NCBI GenBank assembly: GCA_947303335.1
Contig: CAMYYB010000010.1
Span: forward strand, 1-59,770
Source: an uncultured Bacteroidales bacterium
GTDB lineage: Bacteria; Bacteroidota; Bacteroidia; Bacteroidales; F082
DNA: 59,770 nucleotides
Direction of reading: 5' to 3'
A model generated the notes under the pieces. It was not told the DNA's origin and ran no database searches. It was given only the letters and a program-made list of their open reading frames with translations. The position numbers and the translations under genes are program-made. How positions within the stretch are numbered: the stretch's first letter is position 1; each line of letters begins with the position of its first letter. This document shows, piece by piece, positions 9,298 to 18,083 of the stretch.

Positions 9298-10518
9298 ATG
9301 AAAAAGACATTATTTATCACAGCTTTCATGGCCATCGCAGTTTGTGGCCAGTCGCAACAGCTATTAACCGTCAGCGGCAAGACCGAAGACGGCAAAAGAA
9401 TTAAAGTGGAATACTACAAGGGTACGAGCCAGGACCGTATCAAGTCGGTGAACTATGAACTGGTGGATGAGCTGAAGAATGAAAACAAAAGGCAGCAAAA
9501 CAGCATTAACGACCTGCAGTATCAGTTGAACAAGGCCAACAAGAGAATTGATGCCCTCAATGCCCAGTTGGAGAATGCCGGTAACGACGACCAGCTATCC
9601 AACCTGAATACCCAAGTCAACGTGAAGCAGGATGAAATCAGCAATCTGAACCGCCAGCTTGGTGAAAAGGATGCGCAATTGGAAATCCTGAGTGCTGAGA
9701 ACGAAAGACTGAAAGCCCAGTTGGACTCGATAAAAGCCGTGAACCTCAGAATCAGCCAAGCCCGCTCGGCCAAGACTCCGGCCGTCGGTGTGGAAGGCAG
9801 TTTGGGCGGTGTCGTTATGATGGGCAATCTCAACAATTCATGGGAGAAAGTGTTCTCCTTGAACAAGCAGTTGGCGGTGTATTATGGCACCGGACGGTTG
9901 ATGGAGAATTTCCCGCTATCGGTTGAGGTAGGATTGGGCTTCCGCAATCTCCCCATGTCGGCAAAAATCCACAAGTACACTTATAGTGGCACCACTCAGG
10001 ATGTCGACGGCGACGAGTTTACGCCTGTCTATGTCTTCGACAATTGCACGGAGAAGCTGTCGGTGAACTGCATAGAAGTGCCCATCCGACTCTGCTACGG
10101 CCAACCTATTGCTCACAAGGTGTCGTTTTATGCGAAATTAGGGGCAACGCCTTCGTTTATCCTCAACGCTCACTTGACCAACGGGGCATACACCATTAAA
10201 GGCAACTACCCTGATTGGGGGGTCACCTTGGAAGAGATTGAAGAGCTTGGCTTTTTCAATAACAGCGGCGATGGAGACAGGAAGGTGACGCCAGAGAGAC
10301 GCTTCAACCTGTGGGCTAATGCTGCCGTTGGTGCCTACGTCCCTTTGAGCTCCTCCTTGCTTTTCAATGTCGGGGCAAAAGTGGATTATCCCATCCTTTC
10401 GGCAAAAAGATACAACGTCGACGATGACCATCTATTCCTCCCGAATGGCTTGACTGAATACAACAATGGAATGCTCATTCCAAGTCTTCAGGCAGGTCTC
10501 GTATATAAATTGGATTAA
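9298..10518 (+). CDS. Outer-membrane beta-barrel protein with periplasmic coiled coil
   Basis: A 406-residue protein from the ATG at 9298, which directly precedes the signal peptide MKKTLFITAFMAIAVCGQS; an ATG at 9268 would add ten mostly Asn residues. Residues about 50-150 are a Gln/Asn/Glu/Leu-rich heptad coiled coil (LNAQLENAG, LNRQLGEKDAQLEILSAENERL). The rest alternates hydrophobic and polar residues as in an outer-membrane barrel (VGVEGSLGGVVMMG to the terminal AGLVYKLD). A coiled coil plus barrel suggests an outer-membrane anchor reaching into the periplasm. It sits 53 bases before the ubiquitin-like gene on the same strand, and I infer it is the outer-membrane part of the machine encoded downstream. 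Confidence 0.75.
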   Translation: MKKTLFITAFMAIAVCGQSQQLLTVSGKTEDGKRIKVEYYKGTSQDRIKSVNYELVDELKNENKRQQNSINDLQYQLNKANKRIDALNAQLENAGNDDQLSNLNTQVNVKQDEISNLNRQLGEKDAQLEILSAENERLKAQLDSIKAVNLRISQARSAKTPAVGVEGSLGGVVMMGNLNNSWEKVFSLNKQLAVYYGTGRLMENFPLSVEVGLGFRNLPMSAKIHKYTYSGTTQDVDGDEFTPVYVFDNCTEKLSVNCIEVPIRLCYGQPIAHKVSFYAKLGATPSFILNAHLTNGAYTIKGNYPDWGVTLEEIEELGFFNNSGDGDRKVTPERRFNLWANAAVGAYVPLSSSLLFNVGAKVDYPILSAKRYNVDDDHLFLPNGLTEYNNGMLIPSLQAGLVYKLD

Positions 10519-10571
10519 GAGTTTTAGGTCTTTAATCAGGTATGTAAACAATATTTAAATACACAATCATT

Positions 10572-10898
10572 ATGGAAAACGAACAATCATTAAACGAAGA
10601 ATTTATCATCACATTGACAATTGAAGGTACTCAATACGAGGAAGTGGAAGTGGAAGTGACTGACCCGATGAAAACCATCCGCGAGCAAATCAACTCGATT
10701 GTGGAGGTCTTCCATCTTCCGAAAATGGACAATGGCGGCAATCCAATTACCTATCTTTTGGGACGCATTGAAGACGACAGCGACACGCCCGACATCCTCG
10801 AATTTGACGATGCCGACGGTCGCGAACAGACCTTAACGGACTATAATGTGCAGTCGGGCGACTGCCTTCACCTTATTGCCAGGGCTATTGCCGGATAA
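10572..10898 (+). CDS. Ubiquitin-like (beta-grasp) modifier protein
   Basis: A 108-residue acidic protein. After a short leader (MENEQSLNEE) residues 11-105 follow a beta-grasp pattern: FIITLTIEGTQYEEVEVEV (beta hairpin), PMKTIREQINSIVEVFHL (helix), then YLLGRIED, EFDDADGREQTLTDYNVQSGD (Ub-like 'L-D-Y-x-V-x-x-G-D' turn) and CLHLIARA. It ends A-I-A-G, with the C-terminal glycine directly before the stop, as needed for adenylation by an E1 without prior trimming. The next genes are an E2, a JAMM isopeptidase, a RING protein and an E1, which strongly supports a modifier role. The fold call resembles the YukD/ubiquitin superfamily; targets are unknown. Confidence 0.85.
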   Translation: MENEQSLNEEFIITLTIEGTQYEEVEVEVTDPMKTIREQINSIVEVFHLPKMDNGGNPITYLLGRIEDDSDTPDILEFDDADGREQTLTDYNVQSGDCLHLIARAIAG

Positions 10899-10919
10899 AA
10901 CCTAATAAACTTCTTGGTC

Positions 10920-11597
10920 ATGAATGAAGTTATCAACAAATTTGATTTGAAGAAGCTCTCGCCTCGCGATGCCTGTCTATGGAAAGAATGGAAGGAGCTT
11001 GACTCCTTATGCAGCAAGCGTAAAGCGAATAGTGCCAACCCGCGTGAGCCTTCCATCTCCTACATCATCAGGAAAAAGAACGCGATGGGGCTTCCCACGG
11101 AATACGAGATTTGGTATCGCGTCAAATCCATTATAGGCGTGAAGGGCTCGGTGGCTCCGCGTGAGCCTATCTTTGGCTATCTCCACAAGATGAGCATCGT
11201 GTTGCCCAACAACTACCCTTCGGCTGATGGCAACCCCATCTTCACTTTCCGCACTGACATCTGGCATCCCAACATCCGCTACTCCGGCAGTTTCAAGGGT
11301 CATGTCTGCCTCAACAGCAAGGACATGGGCGTGATGGCTTCACTGAAGAGCTTAGTACTCCGCGTGGAGCAGTACCTGAAATACAACGACTATCATGCCC
11401 AGAATGTCTATCCCTATCCGGAAGACCAGAATGTGGCTGAGTGGGTGCGTGAGGAAGCCGAGCCCAATGGTTGGACACGTTTCCCGCAAGACAAACCTGA
11501 ACCCGAAAGTCCAGAAAACGAGAGCAAGCCAGCCGTTGCCACGTCCCCTGAACCTAAAGTGACACCAGAAAAAATCAGAAGAGTACTAACGATATGA
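10920..11597 (+). CDS. E2-like ubiquitin-conjugating enzyme
   Basis: A 225-residue protein from the ATG at 10920 (a TTG lies two codons upstream). It has the core features of a UBC fold: a beta-rich first half, LPNNYPSADGNPIFTF (matching the 'P-x-x-YP-x-x-PP-x-F-F' element), the HPN motif at residues 116-118 and the active-site region GHVCLN with the presumed catalytic cysteine at residue 130 (bases 11307-11309). The C-terminal 45 residues are Pro/Glu/Lys-rich and probably disordered, like tails on some eukaryotic E2s. Known role of the family: it carries the modifier as a thioester and passes it to a lysine, with or without an E3. It lies 21 bases after the modifier gene, and its stop overlaps the next start by 4 bases. 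Confidence 0.9.
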   Translation: MNEVINKFDLKKLSPRDACLWKEWKELDSLCSKRKANSANPREPSISYIIRKKNAMGLPTEYEIWYRVKSIIGVKGSVAPREPIFGYLHKMSIVLPNNYPSADGNPIFTFRTDIWHPNIRYSGSFKGHVCLNSKDMGVMASLKSLVLRVEQYLKYNDYHAQNVYPYPEDQNVAEWVREEAEPNGWTRFPQDKPEPESPENESKPAVATSPEPKVTPEKIRRVLTI

Positions 11598-12679
11598 AGA
11601 AAATTTTGTTCGCCATCGTAGCCTGTTGCCTTGCTGTCAACGCGGCAATCGCTCAAGTCCCCTCTGAAATCACTCTTTCTGAAGATAAGCCTCAGGAAGA
11701 AATTCCCATCAGTGACAACCATCAAGAACACGGACGCATCTTCGTTAGAATGATTGGTGAACCTGACGACCAAGGCAATACATCGGTCAGAATTGAATTG
11801 CAGAACACCTCCAACGACTACTGTTTTCTTCTTTGCGACCATGCTTGGGACAAAAAAGAACTTCGGAAGAGCTTTATTTATTTTGATAAAGGATATTACG
11901 GCGAAACGACTCAGAAGATTGAGAATATTGGGATGAAAGGTATGCCCAATATCATTGAGGGCAATTCAGACGAAAAGTACACTTTCCCCGTTGTTAATGT
12001 TGGGGAAGGGACAGAACTGCAAGTCAGAATACCCGTCCACTTGGTCAAGCCGAAACCGGGGCTGTTTTGTAAGAAAAGAAAGATACTGTATGATGTGGTT
12101 TCTTGCACCCTCCGCATCACTGTGAACACGAGAGACCGGGTCTACGAAAACCTCCAGATGGAATGCGACTCGCTCTTCAGTGCTTTCAATGCGGCATTGG
12201 ATCGTAAGGAATTTTGTTCCAATCCTAAACATGATTTGTCATTGGAAGATCAAGCTGTAGAATACTTTGACGAGCGGCAAGAATTGGAAAGCAGAGTAGG
12301 GGAGTACTTTAGGAGTTGTTCAGCGAACAGCAAGAAATCCATTCGATATGAAGCCTTGTATGATTCTGTCCACAATATGAAACAAAAGATGGAAGAAAGG
12401 TTAGCGCAATACAAGCACGATTGCGGAGGACACGGGCCTAAGGTTCCCACAAGCTGCAAGTATTGTACCCTTAGCCTTGAGGACATCTCGAAGCAGATGG
12501 TGAACTTGTATTTTGACCTTTACAATAAAGATAAGACAAAAGCGGAAGTCTTGCCCATTGCGAATGCCCTTTACAATTGCTGCATCAACCACAAGAAGCA
12601 GGTGAGGCAGTGGGGCACCAGTGAATACAAAAAGACCATCGAGGATAATTATAAAAGTATCAAGAATTATCGACCATGA
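11594..12679 (+). CDS. Periplasmic protein of unknown function in the Ubl cluster
   Basis: A 361-residue protein with a clear signal peptide (MKKILFAIVACCLAVNAAIAQ) and no further membrane segment, so it is probably periplasmic. The first half looks beta-rich (GRIFVRMIGEP, TSVRIELQNTS), the second half helical. The second half contains paired cysteines (HDCGG, SCKYCTLS, YNCCINHKK), which could form disulfides outside the cytoplasm or bind metal. It shares an ATGA stop/start overlap with both the E2 gene and the following gene, a strong sign of translational coupling. I recognise no family. I infer a periplasmic component of the same complex. Confidence 0.65.
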   Translation: MKKILFAIVACCLAVNAAIAQVPSEITLSEDKPQEEIPISDNHQEHGRIFVRMIGEPDDQGNTSVRIELQNTSNDYCFLLCDHAWDKKELRKSFIYFDKGYYGETTQKIENIGMKGMPNIIEGNSDEKYTFPVVNVGEGTELQVRIPVHLVKPKPGLFCKKRKILYDVVSCTLRITVNTRDRVYENLQMECDSLFSAFNAALDRKEFCSNPKHDLSLEDQAVEYFDERQELESRVGEYFRSCSANSKKSIRYEALYDSVHNMKQKMEERLAQYKHDCGGHGPKVPTSCKYCTLSLEDISKQMVNLYFDLYNKDKTKAEVLPIANALYNCCINHKKQVRQWGTSEYKKTIEDNYKSIKNYRP

Positions 12680-13947
12680 ATAGCATTAGGGCAATCCTTG
12701 CGATGCTATTGCTTCTGCCCAGTCTTTTTGCCTCGGCCAAAGAAGTCACGGACACGCTTTATTCTGCCGAGAACGACAGGGTTATTGTAACTTATAGCAT
12801 CGTGCAAAAAGGCAATAGGGTTGATTTTGAAATCAAGAACGTCAGGAAACTGTTGGGTGATGAGCATCGCCGCAAATATGGCAAGGACCTCGGCAAAATC
12901 CTTACCATGTTCTTCGACGGGATTGGCGTTGGGAAAGATGTGAGATTTACCGGTGTGACCCCCGACATCATCACTTTGCCTTCCAAGGCTTCCTACACGA
13001 ATTCAAGCGACGGCTATTTCATCGTTGAGCAGTGGCCTGCCCTTTCTTTTGACCTGGAAGACACGAGGGGGAAGTGCTTTAGCATCCCCCTCTATCTTGT
13101 CCACTACGAGCGGAAGCAGCACTACAAGATCCTCTGTTCATGTGGCAACCTTGAAGTCACGATTCCGACAGGGGCCACCAAGTCGTCGACAGGGGCCTCT
13201 TCCTCTGCATCTTCCAGCAAGCCATCCTCGCGTCAACGTGGCGTTGAGTTGATAGAAATCGAAGAGGGATTGGACGAAGCCCAAGAGCAGGCACTCAATC
13301 TCATCAAGTCAATCTATAAAGACTTGCCTGAGCAAAACGCCCTGCCCATGTCAAGTACGCTTAAAAGGAAAATAGACAACCTCATCGACCTGCAGTCCAA
13401 GATAAAAAAAGAGGAAATTAGCAAAAAGATTGACGAGGTGCTTGAGGCTTATAATGCCAAGGAGAAAGAATTGCAAAAAGCCACGGCGGAAGCCAACGAG
13501 AAGAAAGCCGATGACGATGCTTTTAACAGTTGCAATACCCAAGAAGCGTATGAACAATACGTGAAACAGCATCCCGATGGCAGCCATGTGGAAGAGGCCA
13601 AGGCAAAGGCTGACGAGCTCAAGACCCAAGCTGAAGAAGAAGCGGCCAGCAAAAAGAGACGCAATATTTGGATGATCATCGGAGGAGTATTGTTGGCCAT
13701 CCTGCTCTTTGTAGGCAACCAGGCCATGCAAAGCTTCCGCAACATCCGTACCCAGCGCAGCATGATGCAAATGCAGCAAGATGCCACTAAACGAGCCCAA
13801 AGCATGGCCCAGAACAAGGCGAAAAGCGAAATACGCAAACAAACCAACAAAGCAGTCGGACAAGTCAAGAAAAAAAGTCAAACAGCCCTGCGCGACACAG
13901 CCGACAAAGTGAAAAGCAACAAAGGAAACAAGCGAATGTCAATTTGA
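12676..13947 (+). CDS. Bitopic membrane protein with periplasmic domain and Lys-rich cytoplasmic tail
   Basis: A 423-residue protein: signal peptide (MNSIRAILAMLLLLPSLFASA), a beta-rich periplasmic domain to about residue 160, a Ser-rich linker, then an acidic/basic coiled-coil region (residues about 195-330) containing an 'AYEQYVKQHPDGSHVEEAKAKA' type TPR-like helix pair. One membrane segment follows (NIWMIIGGVLLAILLFVG, about 334-351) and a strongly basic tail rich in Lys, Arg and Gln (351-423). Charge places the tail in the cytoplasm, on the same side as the E1, E2 and modifier. The many lysines make the tail a conceivable substrate, which is speculation. Start and stop are coupled tightly to neighbours (ATGA overlap upstream, 7 bases downstream). 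Confidence 0.65.
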   Translation: MNSIRAILAMLLLLPSLFASAKEVTDTLYSAENDRVIVTYSIVQKGNRVDFEIKNVRKLLGDEHRRKYGKDLGKILTMFFDGIGVGKDVRFTGVTPDIITLPSKASYTNSSDGYFIVEQWPALSFDLEDTRGKCFSIPLYLVHYERKQHYKILCSCGNLEVTIPTGATKSSTGASSSASSSKPSSRQRGVELIEIEEGLDEAQEQALNLIKSIYKDLPEQNALPMSSTLKRKIDNLIDLQSKIKKEEISKKIDEVLEAYNAKEKELQKATAEANEKKADDDAFNSCNTQEAYEQYVKQHPDGSHVEEAKAKADELKTQAEEEAASKKRRNIWMIIGGVLLAILLFVGNQAMQSFRNIRTQRSMMQMQQDATKRAQSMAQNKAKSEIRKQTNKAVGQVKKKSQTALRDTADKVKSNKGNKRMSI

Positions 13948-13954
13948 TTTTATT

Positions 13955-15679
13955 ATGAAACATTTTTTAAGTACTACTTCAGTTTTTTTATTCATGCTCC
14001 TTTTGCTACCGATTGGAGCAACAGCACAGGAAATCCCGCAAGTGGAGCCGAACGCTGACGGCTCCTATAATATGGAAACGGTTATCGAGACATTCAAATT
14101 ATACGTGGATGGTGTTGAAAACCTACCGAAGACTGATGATGAAATCAAGGATTTTGTTAGAACATTCCTGAAAAAAATGGGAGAAGACACGAATCCTAAA
14201 TTTGATGAAAAACTATATAGATATGGAGACGAGAATGCAGAACAGTTAGGAGATGCAGACGTGGAGTTTCAAATAGATCTGAAATGTGAGAATTATGTAA
14301 AAGAGAAAAAAACAGAAAAAGAAGCCAAGGCATCGGGTACGACACAGTCGAATGAGAAAGGGATGCCTCAAGAGAGAAAATTGCCTATGACCTATAAGCA
14401 ACTTGGCTTAAAGATAGGTGTACCCGTCGGTATCGTTTTGATTCTTGCCGTCATTGTCTTCTTGTTGGTCAAATCCAGAAAGAAAAAGAAAGAGAAAGTG
14501 GTTCCCGCAGGCGACATTCCTTCCGGGAATATCGAACCGGTCAACAATGACAATACTACTGGCACCAATGATGTCATTATCAGGCGTAAGACTTCGTCGG
14601 TCTTGCACAAACAAAGCCTTGACGACGTGCTCAAAGACCCCAATTACATGACGGTCGATTGCAGCGCTTTTTGCGATGATACGGCGGTGAAAAAGATGTA
14701 TATCAAGAACTCGGTCATCTTGGATATCTACAACAGGTATGCCGAGGATTTGAGGAACCCCAATAATCCGAAAGAGGACGGATGTATGGTGTTGGGCCGC
14801 TGGGTTCATAATGAGCAACTTGATGCCTATGACGTCTCTTTGGAAGAAGTGGTCTTCCCGGGTGATGATGCCGTTTTCGCGGAATATGAACTGGACTTTG
14901 GAGGCAAAATCAAGGTCAAGGTCAACGAGAAGCTCCGCAAACTGCGCCGCGAGTCCAATCTTCAGTATGACATGACTTGCTGGGTGCATTCGCATCCCGG
15001 CTTGGGGGTCTTTTTCAGCAATACGGACTGCAGCCTGCATATCCTGCACAAACATCCCACCCATCCCAAGTTCCTCACGGCCATTGTGATTGACATCCTT
15101 ACGCCGAAGCAGGACTTGGGCATCTTCACCTTCAAGCATGACATGACCATCAATTCAAAAAATGATATCAAACAACTCTACTCTTTGGAGGAATGGTACA
15201 AGTGGGCAGTGGAAAACAAACGCACCTCGGTCGTCTATGAAGAGCATTTCAATACGCTTGAGACAGCCAAGTCGAGGAACAGCGCGTGTTACAACGTTCA
15301 GCTGTCCAACGACCCTATTATCGACATGAATACAATTGCCAACGACCCTGAACGTAAGAACCTATATTTTGTTCATGGTTTCTCAACCACGCAATCGGAA
15401 CAAACCACCAACATAGCCGTGAAAATTAAAGACACCGACACCATGATTGATAACGAATTGATAGGATGCTTCATGGTGGTGGCCCATCGCAGTTATCCGA
15501 CCATCAAGAAGGTGGTAGCCAACTATTTAGATAAAGTTAAATTCATCTTGGTGTATTCCACTGCCGACGGAATGCTTTCCACTATTCCCGTCGTCGGAAA
15601 CGACCTTTGTAGCGATGAATCATTTTATGGAGAACAACCCTTAGAAGAACTCAAGATATGGACAAGAAGAAAAAGATAA
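13955..15679 (+). CDS. Membrane-tethered JAMM/JAB-domain isopeptidase (deubiquitinase-like)
   Basis: A 574-residue protein: signal peptide (MKHFLSTTSVFLFMLLLLPIGATAQ), a short periplasmic region, one membrane segment at about residues 150-173 followed by KSRKKKKEK, which places the rest in the cytoplasm. The JAMM zinc-protease motif is complete: E274 (in KEDGCMVLG) and H345-x-H347-x7-S355-x2-D358 (HSHPGLGVFFSNTD). Established: JAMM enzymes such as Rpn11 and bacterial relatives cleave the bond after the C-terminal glycine of Ubl modifiers. About 200 residues follow the JAMM core and look like a second alpha/beta domain I cannot name. Since the modifier already ends in Gly, the likely task is deconjugation rather than maturation. 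The last 22 bases overlap the start of the RING gene. Confidence 0.88.
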   Translation: MKHFLSTTSVFLFMLLLLPIGATAQEIPQVEPNADGSYNMETVIETFKLYVDGVENLPKTDDEIKDFVRTFLKKMGEDTNPKFDEKLYRYGDENAEQLGDADVEFQIDLKCENYVKEKKTEKEAKASGTTQSNEKGMPQERKLPMTYKQLGLKIGVPVGIVLILAVIVFLLVKSRKKKKEKVVPAGDIPSGNIEPVNNDNTTGTNDVIIRRKTSSVLHKQSLDDVLKDPNYMTVDCSAFCDDTAVKKMYIKNSVILDIYNRYAEDLRNPNNPKEDGCMVLGRWVHNEQLDAYDVSLEEVVFPGDDAVFAEYELDFGGKIKVKVNEKLRKLRRESNLQYDMTCWVHSHPGLGVFFSNTDCSLHILHKHPTHPKFLTAIVIDILTPKQDLGIFTFKHDMTINSKNDIKQLYSLEEWYKWAVENKRTSVVYEEHFNTLETAKSRNSACYNVQLSNDPIIDMNTIANDPERKNLYFVHGFSTTQSEQTTNIAVKIKDTDTMIDNELIGCFMVVAHRSYPTIKKVVANYLDKVKFILVYSTADGMLSTIPVVGNDLCSDESFYGEQPLEELKIWTRRKR

Positions 15680-18078
15680 GCCTCATGAAAGCTTTATTCA
15701 TCAGTGTGTTGCTTGCCTTGGCTTTTCCCATCCTGGCGCAAGACGTCAACCAGATTAAATTTGGAGGTGGTAAATATGACAATAAACCAGGGTGTGACAG
15801 CATCACGCTTTATCTGAAATTAACCGAATCAAACGGAAATCGAATCGAAGATATTGTTCCCTCTGATTTGAAGAACCACTTCACCTTTGTGGAAAACAAG
15901 GATACCATTCCCAATAAGAAGTGGAAGGCCAGTCTCCTCACAGGTGGCCAACGCATCCCCGATGACTTTACCATCTCGGTGTTGGTGGACCTCAGCATTC
16001 CGGAAAGCGGCAAGGAGGACATCTATAAAGCGGTGAAGACTTTGGTTGACATGGCCTCCGATAGCAGCGTTTACCTTTCTTTCTTTGGCGATCAGGTAAG
16101 CAATAGCCGCTTGGTCAACAAAAACAACTATTCGGAGTTTCATGGTCGTTTCATGGATATGGCCAACAACAAGTTCTTTTATAGCGCCCTGTATGCCAAA
16201 CTGACCGAGTTTAATCATGGGGAAGCTCAATATGTCGACCAAATCAAATCGTCTGGTTACAAGAAAGTGGGAAAGATTTGTGAAAGGGCTGAAAAAAGCG
16301 TTGAAAAAGAGGAAAACAACAACTTGCTTTTCATTTTCACAGGAGGCAACGAGAATCCTCAAAACGAGGAACTGAACTTCACACAAATCGTGGAATACTT
16401 TGACGCTGCGCTCATCCTGCCAAGAGTGTATGCCTTCTATTACGTTGCTGAAAACCAAATGGATGAGGATGTGGAGAGAGTATTGAAGGCGGTCACTCGT
16501 CCTCAAAATAGCGATCATGAACTGCGTGCTGAGAGTAAGGGGGATTATAAGCCTTCCAATAACATTGATGCTGTTGTAAGTGGTTTCCAACAAGTCGTCA
16601 GAAACGAGATGTACGACTTCGCGCTCACCTATCAGGTTGGGGAGAACAAGAAATATACCGGTAGGGTAGACTATACTGCGCTTTGGGATGGCGAAGCTAA
16701 AGGAGCGGGAACCTTCTCGGTGGGTGCGGAAGAGGACCCGTGGCCGAAACGTCATGAAACCGCAGGTGACTCAGCCAAGAAATACCTGGTTGCCTTGTTG
16801 GTGGCCTTTCTGACCTGCTTGCTTTTTATCGCCATCATGAAAATCATCGTGCCTGGGGTAAAATCGGCCATTTTCTCTGCAAAATATCACAAGAAGTACA
16901 AGATTGTGGAGAATGTCAGGACTCTGGTCTGTCCGCTATGCCGATGCGAGATTCTTCCCGGGCAAAGGGTGGTGAACCGATGCCGACACATCATGCACGT
17001 CAAGTGCTGGAAGGCCAACGGCTTTAAATGTGTTGAATATGGACAGAACTGCAAAGAGGGTATACAAGACCATGTCCATTGGGAAAGCCTCTTCAGCAAG
17101 GAAACCCTTATGGATTGCTTCCTGACTATCATGGGCATTTGCGCCAGTTTGGTCAGCTGGGTCATCTACGAAGTTACAGGAAGAGGGTTTTTCGGTGATT
17201 TTGCCAAGCATTTTGTCAACGCTTTCTTCAAAACAGATGGTGAAGTTGTGGGCATTGTTGAAAGTTGCGTTACCAAAGTGTCTTCATTCCTTACCATCGG
17301 TCTGCTGTTGGGCTTTTTCCTTTCGTTCACCTTTAGGTTTTTTGACGGTGCAAAGCGCAGGGACTTCAAATGGTTTCTTGAAATCACAGGTTTGTCCTTG
17401 CTTTCGGGTGTCATAGGTATGGCGGCTTTTACCCTTGGTAGCGTTGTCTTGTGCTTGTGGGTGTCGCCTGCCGACTCGTTTATCCCGAGTTATTGTTCCT
17501 TCCCGGCCTATCTGCTGTTTTCGGTATGTATCTCACTCAGTCTTATCATCAGATCAACTATTCCTTTCAAAAGTGCCTTTTTGGGTGGTCTTGTATCGGC
17601 CATCATCGGTTTCATAGTGCTGTATTTCTCTGACAAAATGCAATATTTTTCAGCCAGAAACAATTCTCGTCCGTGGATGACTATGTTGCTCAATTTCGTC
17701 ATCTATGGTGGCGGACTTGGTGCCTCGTTGCTCACTGTCAGAATGTTGGCAGAGAAATATTTCCTCATTGTCAAAAACGGTATCCGCAGCGGATTGCGCA
17801 TTCCCATCCATAAATGGATGAACGCCGGAAACATGGTCACCATTGGCATGACCCAACAATGCGAGATCCAGATGGCCTGGGAGAAGAGCAATAAGGTGGC
17901 CAAGGAGCACGTGCAGCTTTATGTGGACCAAAGCCGGTCGCAAGCCATGCTGAGGCCGATGGCTCCCACCACATTCAATTTGCGTGCCGAACTTGGGGCC
18001 AGCAACAAGCCGGTGCCGCTGTTTAATGGAGATACGTTCAAGATTGGCGACACGATTTTCGAATATGTTGAAAACTGA
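15658..18078 (+). CDS. Polytopic membrane protein: periplasmic vWA-like, cytoplasmic RING-H2-like, FHA-like C-terminus; E3 ligase candidate
   Basis: An 806-residue protein. After a signal peptide (MKALFISVLLALAFPILAQ) residues about 25-370 resemble a vWA domain, with a MIDAS-like strand ISVLVDLS (Asp111) and LLFIFTGG, though the motif is imperfect (DLSIP rather than DxSxS). A first membrane segment at about 376-397 leads to a cytoplasmic Cys/His cluster with RING spacing: C425-x2-C428, C442-x-H444-x2-H447-x2-C450, C458-x6-C465. Six hydrophobic segments follow (about 480-710). The last 80 residues, from GNMVTIGM to NGDTFKIGDTIFEYVEN, look like a degenerate FHA domain. In this context I infer a RING-type E3 in the inner membrane that can sense the periplasm (vWA) and possibly phospho-proteins (FHA). 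An alternative is that the zinc cluster is structural only. Confidence 0.8.
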   Translation: MDKKKKISLMKALFISVLLALAFPILAQDVNQIKFGGGKYDNKPGCDSITLYLKLTESNGNRIEDIVPSDLKNHFTFVENKDTIPNKKWKASLLTGGQRIPDDFTISVLVDLSIPESGKEDIYKAVKTLVDMASDSSVYLSFFGDQVSNSRLVNKNNYSEFHGRFMDMANNKFFYSALYAKLTEFNHGEAQYVDQIKSSGYKKVGKICERAEKSVEKEENNNLLFIFTGGNENPQNEELNFTQIVEYFDAALILPRVYAFYYVAENQMDEDVERVLKAVTRPQNSDHELRAESKGDYKPSNNIDAVVSGFQQVVRNEMYDFALTYQVGENKKYTGRVDYTALWDGEAKGAGTFSVGAEEDPWPKRHETAGDSAKKYLVALLVAFLTCLLFIAIMKIIVPGVKSAIFSAKYHKKYKIVENVRTLVCPLCRCEILPGQRVVNRCRHIMHVKCWKANGFKCVEYGQNCKEGIQDHVHWESLFSKETLMDCFLTIMGICASLVSWVIYEVTGRGFFGDFAKHFVNAFFKTDGEVVGIVESCVTKVSSFLTIGLLLGFFLSFTFRFFDGAKRRDFKWFLEITGLSLLSGVIGMAAFTLGSVVLCLWVSPADSFIPSYCSFPAYLLFSVCISLSLIIRSTIPFKSAFLGGLVSAIIGFIVLYFSDKMQYFSARNNSRPWMTMLLNFVIYGGGLGASLLTVRMLAEKYFLIVKNGIRSGLRIPIHKWMNAGNMVTIGMTQQCEIQMAWEKSNKVAKEHVQLYVDQSRSQAMLRPMAPTTFNLRAELGASNKPVPLFNGDTFKIGDTIFEYVEN

Positions 18079-18083
18079 TTGAA

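Noticed and set aside
16936-17211. - strand frames over the RING region
   Set aside because: Shadow frames of the long membrane protein gene, with no independent support.
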